A DNA stretch of 12,805 bases from UBA4292 sp964648695 (GTDB taxonomy: Bacteria > Bacillota > Clostridia > Lachnospirales > Lachnospiraceae), in assembly GCA_964648695.1 (NCBI GenBank), contig CAZYLH010000040.1, forward strand, positions 1 to 12,805, given 5' to 3'. Below the pieces are notes generated by a model. It saw nothing but the letters and a program-made list of their open reading frames with translations. It made no database searches and was not told the origin of the DNA. Below, one piece after another: positions 1-5,677 of the stretch (its first letter is position 1; each line of letters starts with the position of its first letter). The position numbers were made by a program, and so were the translations under genes.

Positions 1-876
1 ATGGTATTCCAGAACTACGCTCTGTATCCTCATATGTCCGTATATGACAACATGGCGTTCGGTCTGAAGCTGAGAAAGGTTCCGAAGAATGAGATTGACA
101 AGGCTGTGCAGGAGGCTGCCCGTATCCTTGGTATTGAGAATCTCCTTGACCGTAAGCCTAAGGCGCTGTCCGGTGGTCAGAGACAGCGTGTTGCTATGGG
201 TCGTGCGATTGTGCGTAATCCCAAGGTATTCCTCATGGATGAGCCTCTCTCAAACCTTGACGCAAAGCTTCGTGTACAGATGAGAATTGAGATCTCCAAG
301 CTTCATCAGAGACTGGAGGCAACCATCATCTACGTAACACATGACCAGACAGAGGCTATGACCCTTGGTACCAGAATCGTTGTTCTCAAGGATGGTATCA
401 TTCAGCAGGTGGATACACCTCAGAACCTGTATGACAAGCCCGCTAATAAGTTCGTAGCAGGATTTATCGGTTCTCCTCAGATGAACTTAATCAGCGCTGT
501 TATCGAGAAAGAGGGCAATGATGTTTTAGTTAAATTCGGCGACAACAAGGTTGTTCTGCCAGAGGATAAAGCGAATGCGCTTGCAGACTCCGGCTATATC
601 GGAAAAGAGGTTATCTTTGGTATCCGTCCTGAGGATATCAATGACGATGCGGCGTTTATCGAGTCTTCCTCAGGAAGCGTGATTGAAGCTACGATCCGTG
701 TATACGAGCTTCTGGGTGCGGAGGTTTATCTGTACTTTGACATTGACGACGTGTCATTTACCGCTCGTGTAGATCCTCGTACACCAGCAAGACCTGGCGA
801 TACTGTTCGCTTTGCCCTAGATCTGACAAAGATTCATATCTTTGACAAGGAGACAGAAAACGTAATCCTAAACTAA
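1..876 (+). CDS. ugpC: Carbohydrate ABC importer ATPase, UgpC/MsmK/MalK family (5' end missing)
   Basis: This is the cytoplasmic ATPase subunit that powers CUT1-type sugar or glycerol-phosphate importers. The visible 291 residues begin at the Q-loop (Gln4), so the Walker A motif and about 80 N-terminal residues lie upstream of the window. The ATG at position 1 is an internal Met, not the start. The ABC signature LSGGQ is at residues 56-60, Walker B ends in Asp80 with catalytic Glu81, the D-loop is SNLD, and the H-loop His is 114. The GFIGSPQMN motif (154-162) leads into the C-terminal TOBE/regulatory region, where IRPED is typical of this family. Full-length relatives are about 360-370 residues. 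No permease or binding-protein gene is visible nearby, which fits a shared 'all-purpose' ATPase, but genes upstream cannot be seen. Arginine codons are mainly CGT and AGA with no AGG, suggesting high expression. The substrate cannot be told from sequence. Confidence 0.95.
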   Translation: MVFQNYALYPHMSVYDNMAFGLKLRKVPKNEIDKAVQEAARILGIENLLDRKPKALSGGQRQRVAMGRAIVRNPKVFLMDEPLSNLDAKLRVQMRIEISKLHQRLEATIIYVTHDQTEAMTLGTRIVVLKDGIIQQVDTPQNLYDKPANKFVAGFIGSPQMNLISAVIEKEGNDVLVKFGDNKVVLPEDKANALADSGYIGKEVIFGIRPEDINDDAAFIESSSGSVIEATIRVYELLGAEVYLYFDIDDVSFTARVDPRTPARPGDTVRFALDLTKIHIFDKETENVILN

Positions 877-918
877 TAGGGGTTTTGGCATAATACGCGA
901 AAGATTTTAATATTTCTG

Positions 919-953
919 GCGCCGCTGTGCAAATATGTACGGCGGCGCTTTTT
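919..953 (+). terminator. Intrinsic terminator after the ABC ATPase gene
   Basis: A 12-bp stem (919-930 with 937-948, two G-U pairs) encloses the 6-base loop AAATAT and runs directly into five T residues (949-953). It lies 42 bases after the ATPase stop codon. It should end transcription of the sugar-transport unit before the downstream regulator. Confidence 0.9.
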
Positions 954-1056
954 AACGTTCTCCCATGAAAAATATGCATTATTCACAGTATTTTTGGAAA
1001 TTTCCTCTTTCTTTTTTTTAAGAAATGCCCTAAAATATGCTTTAAGATTATATTGC

Positions 1057-1071
1057 GGAGGAAGATTGATG
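1057..1071 (+). promoter_or_regulatory. Ribosome binding site deciding the start of the CdaR-like gene
   Basis: GGAGG (1057-1061) lies 7 bases before the ATG at 1069. It supports this start over the upstream in-frame TTG at 994, which is preceded only by an A/T-rich stretch. Confidence 0.8.
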
Positions 1072-2157
1072 ATTTCGAATCAGATATTGCAGAGTACTGT
1101 AGATGGGCTAAAAGGAATCGCACGCGTAGATCTGGGCATATATGATTCTAGCGGAAAGGCGCTTGTTGGCACATCATCGGATTTGGATATTACAAGCAGT
1201 GAGATAATGGCATTTGCAGCTTCCCCTGCCGACAGTCAGGTCCTAAACGGATGTCAATTTTTTAAGATTTATGACGATAATCAGCTGGAGTACGTACTAC
1301 TGGCCAAGGGAGACAGTGACGACGTGTACATGATCGGAAAGATGACGGTTTTCCAGATCCAGAGCCTGCTGGTTGCATACAAGGAGCGGTTTGATAAGGA
1401 TAATTTCATCAAAAATCTGTTGCTAGACAACATGCTCCTGGTTGACATATACAATCGCGCGAAAAAGCTCCACATCGAGATCTCCGTTCGCAGAGTGGTA
1501 TTTATCATTGAAACGCAAAACGAGAAGGACAGTAATGCCTTAGAGACCGTCAGGAGTCTCTTCTCCTCCAAGACGAGGGACTTTATCACCGCGGTGGATG
1601 AAAAGAACATCATCTTGGTAAAGGAGCTTAAGATGAACGAGGGATATCCGGAAATGGATAAGACGGCAAATACCATTTTGGATATGCTAAATACTGAGGC
1701 GATGACGAAGGCGCGCGTAGCCTACGGCACCATCGTTAGGGAGATCAAGGAGGTTTCCCGCTCCTATAAAGAAGCTAAGATGGCAATGGAGGTTGGCAAG
1801 ATTTTTTATAGCGACAAAAATGTGAGCGCCTACTCCAATCTTGGTATCGGACGGCTGATCTATCAGCTTCCCATGCCACTGTGCCGTATGTTTATCAAGG
1901 AGATCTTTGATGGGAAAAATCCGGAGGATTTTGACGATGAGACCATCACCACGATCAATAAATTTTTCGAGAACAACTTGAATGTCTCTGAGACCTCCAG
2001 ACAGCTCTACATTCACAGAAACACGCTGGTATACAGGCTTGACAAGTTGCAGAAATTTACTGGGCTGGATCTGAGGGTTTTTGAGGACGCCATCACATTC
2101 CAGATAGCGCTGATGGTCGTAAAATATATGAAGCATGTTGAAAAAATAGATACTTGA
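1069..2157 (+). CDS. CdaR/PucR-like transcriptional regulator with C-terminal HTH
   Basis: This 362-residue protein resembles the CdaR (sugar diacid utilisation) and PucR group of DNA-binding regulators. Residues 1-110 look like an N-terminal small-molecule sensing domain of the diacid-recognition type (for example VDLGIYDSSGKALVG at about 20-34). Residues 135-270 form a degenerate GGDEF-like middle domain. Residues 302-340 carry the PucR-type helix-turn-helix, with the recognisable stretch SETSRQLYIHRNTLVYRLDKL. The start at 1069 is chosen because GGAGG (1057-1061) sits 7 bases upstream. The frame stays open back to a TTG at 994, but that has no ribosome binding site and would add a 25-residue extension unlike the family. 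The gene lies between a terminator and a hairpin, so it is probably transcribed alone. Its position after the importer ATPase suggests control of carbohydrate transport, which is inference. The ligand is unknown. Confidence 0.88.
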   Translation: MISNQILQSTVDGLKGIARVDLGIYDSSGKALVGTSSDLDITSSEIMAFAASPADSQVLNGCQFFKIYDDNQLEYVLLAKGDSDDVYMIGKMTVFQIQSLLVAYKERFDKDNFIKNLLLDNMLLVDIYNRAKKLHIEISVRRVVFIIETQNEKDSNALETVRSLFSSKTRDFITAVDEKNIILVKELKMNEGYPEMDKTANTILDMLNTEAMTKARVAYGTIVREIKEVSRSYKEAKMAMEVGKIFYSDKNVSAYSNLGIGRLIYQLPMPLCRMFIKEIFDGKNPEDFDDETITTINKFFENNLNVSETSRQLYIHRNTLVYRLDKLQKFTGLDLRVFEDAITFQIALMVVKYMKHVEKIDT

Positions 2158-2181
2158 CATATAAAGACAGTCAAGATGATT

Positions 2182-2208
2182 TATGCCGGCCGATGTCAGG
2201 CCGGCATA
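2182..2208 (+). terminator. G+C-rich hairpin between regulator and protease genes (probable weak terminator)
   Basis: A perfect 10-bp stem (2182-2191 with 2199-2208), rich in GGCC, encloses the loop GATGTCA. It starts 24 bases after the regulator stop codon. It is followed by TTACATAAT rather than a run of T, so it lacks the usual intrinsic-terminator tail. It may be a weak terminator, an mRNA 3'-end stabiliser or an operator-like palindrome. Confidence 0.45.
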
Positions 2209-2258
2209 TTACATAATGAATAAAGATATACAAAAAGTTTATCCTAGGAGGATTTGAA

Positions 2259-3578
2259 ATGGAAGATCTAAGAACCGAGGAAGAAACAGCGGATATGGAG
2301 CTGATAGAAGATACAGAGCAGACTTATGCAGACATGGAGTCAATAAAAGAAGCGAAAAAAAACCAGAAAGGAAGTTTTTTAAGCTCAGCGCTAAAGGTTT
2401 TTGTTGGCATTTTAATTGGCTTTTGCCTTGCGCTTCTTGCCGGTATGGCAGCCATATATTATCTGCAGTCTAACGAAAGCTCTACGGCAGAGGAATCACT
2501 GGCGGACATAACTGAAAAGATGGAGCTTTTGCAGGAATACATCGACTATTATTATCTGTTTGATGAGGACTATGAAGCCGTGGCAGAGGCGGTGTATAAG
2601 GCTATGATAGATGCTCTTGGAGATCCCTACTCGGCTTATTACACTGCGGAGGAATATGAGGCTTTGCTGGAATCATCAAGCGGTACCTACAGCGGAATCG
2701 GGGCAACAGTCACTAAGGATGAGGATACGGGATATGTGAGGATTGTCAGTCTGTATGAGGAAGGTGGAGCGTATGAGAGCGGCATTGTGGCGGATGATCT
2801 GATCATGGAGGTCGATGGAACGGATATTGGCGATTTGGATCTCTCCTCCGCGACGGCGATGATGAAGGGAGAGGAGGGAACCACCGTGGATGTGACGGTT
2901 TACAGAGAATCCACCGGCGAGACCCTCTCATTTACGATCACACGTAAGCAGATTTCGGTTGAGACAGTGACCTATGAGATGCTTGATAACAATGTCGGCT
3001 ATATACTGATCTCGTCATTTGACGGCGTGACCACAGAGCAATTTGAGGAAGCGCTTGAAGAGCTTACGGCGCTTGGAATGGAAGCGCTGATCGTGGATTT
3101 GCGGGATAATTTAGGAGGCCTTTTGACCACAGTTAATGACATTGTTGATATGCTGCTGCCGGAGGGACTGATCGTCTACACGGAGGATAAGTACGGCAAC
3201 CGTCAGGACTATTATTCTGACGATGAGTACATAGATGTGCCCCTTGCCGTGCTGGTAAACGGGAACAGTGCCAGCGCCTCCGAAATTTTTGCAGGGGCAA
3301 TTCAGGATCATGAGAGGGGCATCCTTGTGGGGACTCAGACCTACGGAAAAGGGATTGTGCAGACATCCCGCCAGCTTTCGGATGGATCAGCCATCAAGCT
3401 GACGGTATCAAGGTATTATACGCCTAACGGAGTTTGTATTCATGGAGAGGGTATCACACCGGATATCGTGATCGAATATGATTCGGAAGCGGTGCAGGAC
3501 CTGGATGAGGTGACCTGGCAGGATGACAACCAGCTGATGGCCGCCTATGAGGCGCTCTTGGAGGGGCTTGCCGAGTAA
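2259..3578 (+). CDS. Membrane-anchored S41 (CtpA-type) carboxy-terminal processing protease
   Basis: This is a 439-residue serine protease of the C-terminal processing family, which cleaves extracytoplasmic or membrane proteins near their C-termini. A strongly acidic cytoplasmic tail (13 Asp/Glu in the first 31 residues) is followed by a short basic patch and one membrane segment at about 44-68, so the catalytic part should lie outside the membrane. A PDZ domain spans about 142-215, with the SGIGA entry motif. The S41 core spans about 235-410, with the Ser-Lys-Gln arrangement of the family: Ser339 in NSASASEIF, Lys364 in YGKG and Gln368. The substrate-pocket motif reads DLRDNLGG (280-287) where DLR-x-NPGG is common, so the usual Pro is Leu. 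AGGAGG (2246-2251) lies 7 bases before the ATG. Both flanks carry hairpins, so it is probably its own unit. The substrate cannot be inferred. Confidence 0.93.
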   Translation: MEDLRTEEETADMELIEDTEQTYADMESIKEAKKNQKGSFLSSALKVFVGILIGFCLALLAGMAAIYYLQSNESSTAEESLADITEKMELLQEYIDYYYLFDEDYEAVAEAVYKAMIDALGDPYSAYYTAEEYEALLESSSGTYSGIGATVTKDEDTGYVRIVSLYEEGGAYESGIVADDLIMEVDGTDIGDLDLSSATAMMKGEEGTTVDVTVYRESTGETLSFTITRKQISVETVTYEMLDNNVGYILISSFDGVTTEQFEEALEELTALGMEALIVDLRDNLGGLLTTVNDIVDMLLPEGLIVYTEDKYGNRQDYYSDDEYIDVPLAVLVNGNSASASEIFAGAIQDHERGILVGTQTYGKGIVQTSRQLSDGSAIKLTVSRYYTPNGVCIHGEGITPDIVIEYDSEAVQDLDEVTWQDDNQLMAAYEALLEGLAE

Positions 3579-3583
3579 CCTAA

Positions 3584-3613
3584 ATGTTTATTTTTTACTG
3601 GGATTGTAAACAT
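3584..3613. repeat. Inverted repeat ATGTTTA-N16-TAAACAT upstream of uvrB
   Basis: Two perfect 7-base arms (3584-3590 and 3607-3613) are separated by 16 bases. The right arm ends 8 bases before the -10 hexamer at 3622-3627, and the spacer covers where a -35 element would sit. This placement is compatible with an operator. Short A/T-rich arms also arise by chance, so support is modest. Confidence 0.3.
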
Positions 3614-3618
3614 AAATG

Positions 3619-3627
3619 TGCTATAAT
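3619..3627 (+). promoter_or_regulatory. Extended -10 promoter for uvrBA
   Basis: TGCTATAAT is a perfect -10 hexamer (3622-3627) preceded by the extended -10 TG. No good -35 hexamer lies 16-18 bases upstream, which extended -10 promoters can tolerate. Transcription would begin near 3634, about 50 bases before the uvrB start. No GAAC-N4-GTTC LexA box is visible in 3579-3682. Confidence 0.6.
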
Positions 3628-3660
3628 ATGCTGCGGTTTAGTGCTGCGGCATATTTTTTT
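3626..3660 (+). terminator. Intrinsic terminator after the S41 protease gene, overlapping the uvrB promoter
   Basis: A 12-bp stem containing three G-U pairs (3626-3637 with 3643-3654) has the loop TTAGT and runs into a T tract through 3660. It would stop transcripts coming from the protease gene. Its left arm overlaps the end of the -10 hexamer of the candidate uvrB promoter. Confidence 0.75.
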
Positions 3661-3682
3661 AGAAAATAAGAGGGAGTGAGCT

Positions 3683-5671
3683 ATGGATCATTTTAAGCTT
3701 GTATCCGAATATGCCCCCATGGGGGATCAGCCGCGTGCCATTGGTGAGCTGGTGGAGGGCTTTAGGGAGGGGAATCAGTTTCAAACCCTTTTAGGCGTCA
3801 CTGGCTCTGGTAAGACTTTTACCATGGCAAATGTGATAGAGCAGCTTAACAGGCCCACGCTGGTGCTCGCTCACAACAAAACTCTGGCGGGGCAGCTTTA
3901 TGGGGAATTTAAGGAATTTTTCCCGGATAACGCGGTTGAATTTTTTGTATCATACTACGACTATTATCAGCCGGAGGCGTATGTTCCATCGACGGACACA
4001 TATATAGAAAAGGATTCCAGTATCAATGACGAGATAGATAAGCTTCGCCATTCTGCCACAGCCGCCCTCTCAGAGAGACGGGATGTGATAATCGTAGCGT
4101 CCGTGTCATGTATCTACGGACTGGGAAGCCCTATTGACTACAAGGAAATGGTGGTGTCCCTTCGCCCGGGTATGGAAAAGGACAGAGACGAGGTGATACG
4201 AAAGCTTATAGATATCCAGTATATCCGCGGAGATATGGATTTTAAGAGAGGAAGCTTTCGTGTCCAGGGAGACGTGGTGGAGATTTTTCCCGCCACCTCA
4301 GGCGAGCTGGCTGTGAGAGTGGAGTTTTTTGGCGATGAGGTGGATCGCGTAAGCGAATTTGATCCACTGACGGGGGAGGTAAAATCATCCCTAAACCATG
4401 TGGCTATATTTCCCGCGTCTCACTATGTGGTGCCTAGGGAGCAGATGGAGCGCGCCACTGAGAATATCCTTGTGGAAATGAGGGAGTGCGTTGAGAGATT
4501 TCGCAGACAGGATAAGCTTTTAGAGGCGCAGAGGCTTTCTGAACGAACAAATTTTGATGTGGAGATGATGAAAGAGACGGGCTTTTGCTCCGGAATAGAA
4601 AATTATTCAAGGCACCTAACAGGCATGGAGCCGGGAGAGCCGCCATATACCCTTTTGGATTATTTTCCAAAGGATTTTTTGATCATCGTGGACGAGTCCC
4701 ATATGACGCTGCCACAGGTTAGGGGCATGTATGCCGGGGACCGTTCCAGAAAGCAGACCCTAGTAAATTACGGCTTTCGTCTGCCATCGGCGCTTGACAA
4801 CAGGCCCTTAAATTTTGCGGAGTTTGAGACACACATAAATCAGATGATGTTTGTCTCTGCTACTCCCGGCCCTTACGAGGCGGAGCATGAGCTTTTAAGA
4901 GCGGAGCAGGTTATACGCCCTACAGGACTTTTAGATCCAAAGATTGACGTTCGCCCGGTAAAGGGTCAGATTGATGATCTGGTTGGGGAGATCAACAAAA
5001 CCCTAAAGGACAAGAATAAAGTCCTGATAACCACACTCACCAAGCGCATGGCGGAGGATTTAACGGATTATCTTCGCGAGATAGGGATCCGTGTGCGCTA
5101 TATGCACTCGGATGTGGACACGCTTGAGAGAGCACAGATCATCAGGGACATGAGAATGGATCTGTTTGATGTGCTGGTTGGCATCAACCTCCTAAGAGAG
5201 GGGCTTGACATTCCGGAGATCGCTCTGGTGGTGATACTGGATGCGGATAAGGAAGGCTTTTTGCGTTCAGAAACTTCCCTTATACAGACGGTGGGACGCG
5301 CTGCAAGAAACGCGGATGGACATGTTATCATGTATGCGGATGTCATAACTGACTCCATGAAAAATGCCATTAGGGAGACAGAGCGCCGTAGGAAAATACA
5401 AGAGGAGTATAACGCAGCGCATGGTATAATTCCTCACACTATAAAAAAGGCGGTGCGGGATTTGATCAGCATCTCCAGAGAGGTGGAGGAGGCTAAGACG
5501 GAGCTTGAAAAGGATCCGGAATCCATGAGCGTAAAAGAATTAAAGCAGTTAATCGACAAGGTTCAAAAAAATATGAAGAAGGCGGCAGCGGAGCTTAATT
5601 TCGAGGCGGCAGCGCAGCTTCGTGATCAGATGATGGAGCTTAGAAAGCATTTGTTAGAGGCAGAAGGATAA
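3683..5671 (+). CDS. uvrB: Excinuclease ABC subunit B
   Basis: UvrB is the damage-verification subunit of nucleotide excision repair. It is loaded by UvrA, clamps the damaged strand and recruits UvrC for incision. At 662 residues it is a normal length. Walker A is GVTGSGKT (38-45), and the beta-hairpin that inserts between the strands is rich in Tyr (YYDYYQPEAY, 91-100). The helicase motif II is DESH (from Asp337), and motif VI is QTVGRAAR (535-542) with the arginine finger region intact. A C-terminal UVR domain (about 622-657), the UvrC/UvrA contact module, is present. GGGAG (3672-3676) precedes the ATG by 6 bases, and the N-terminus matches the family start (FKLVSEYAPMGDQP). uvrA follows after 6 bases, so the two are co-transcribed. 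All key motifs look intact. Confidence 0.98.
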   Translation: MDHFKLVSEYAPMGDQPRAIGELVEGFREGNQFQTLLGVTGSGKTFTMANVIEQLNRPTLVLAHNKTLAGQLYGEFKEFFPDNAVEFFVSYYDYYQPEAYVPSTDTYIEKDSSINDEIDKLRHSATAALSERRDVIIVASVSCIYGLGSPIDYKEMVVSLRPGMEKDRDEVIRKLIDIQYIRGDMDFKRGSFRVQGDVVEIFPATSGELAVRVEFFGDEVDRVSEFDPLTGEVKSSLNHVAIFPASHYVVPREQMERATENILVEMRECVERFRRQDKLLEAQRLSERTNFDVEMMKETGFCSGIENYSRHLTGMEPGEPPYTLLDYFPKDFLIIVDESHMTLPQVRGMYAGDRSRKQTLVNYGFRLPSALDNRPLNFAEFETHINQMMFVSATPGPYEAEHELLRAEQVIRPTGLLDPKIDVRPVKGQIDDLVGEINKTLKDKNKVLITTLTKRMAEDLTDYLREIGIRVRYMHSDVDTLERAQIIRDMRMDLFDVLVGINLLREGLDIPEIALVVILDADKEGFLRSETSLIQTVGRAARNADGHVIMYADVITDSMKNAIRETERRRKIQEEYNAAHGIIPHTIKKAVRDLISISREVEEAKTELEKDPESMSVKELKQLIDKVQKNMKKAAAELNFEAAAQLRDQMMELRKHLLEAEG

Positions 5672-5677
5672 GATAAA

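Noticed and set aside
954..1056. Promoter for the CdaR-like gene (TAAAAT 1031-1036 or TATATT 1049-1054 as -10)
   Set aside because: Neither candidate has a -35 hexamer with more than two or three matches at 16-18 bases, and the region is A/T-rich enough to give such hits by chance.
994..1068. 25-residue N-terminal extension of the CdaR-like protein starting at TTG 994
   Set aside because: There is no ribosome binding site before 994, the extension is low-complexity Phe/Leu-rich sequence from a T-rich tract, and the ATG at 1069 has an ideal GGAGG.
1687..2160. 157-codon open frame on the - strand opposite the CdaR-like gene
   Set aside because: It lies entirely inside a well-supported gene, has no ribosome binding site and its product resembles no family; it is a shadow of the + strand coding pattern.
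2154..2183. Promoter with a perfect -35 TTGACA at 2154-2159 before the S41 gene
   Set aside because: No -10 hexamer with more than three matches lies 15-20 bases downstream, and the hexamer overlaps the regulator's stop codon, so it is probably chance.
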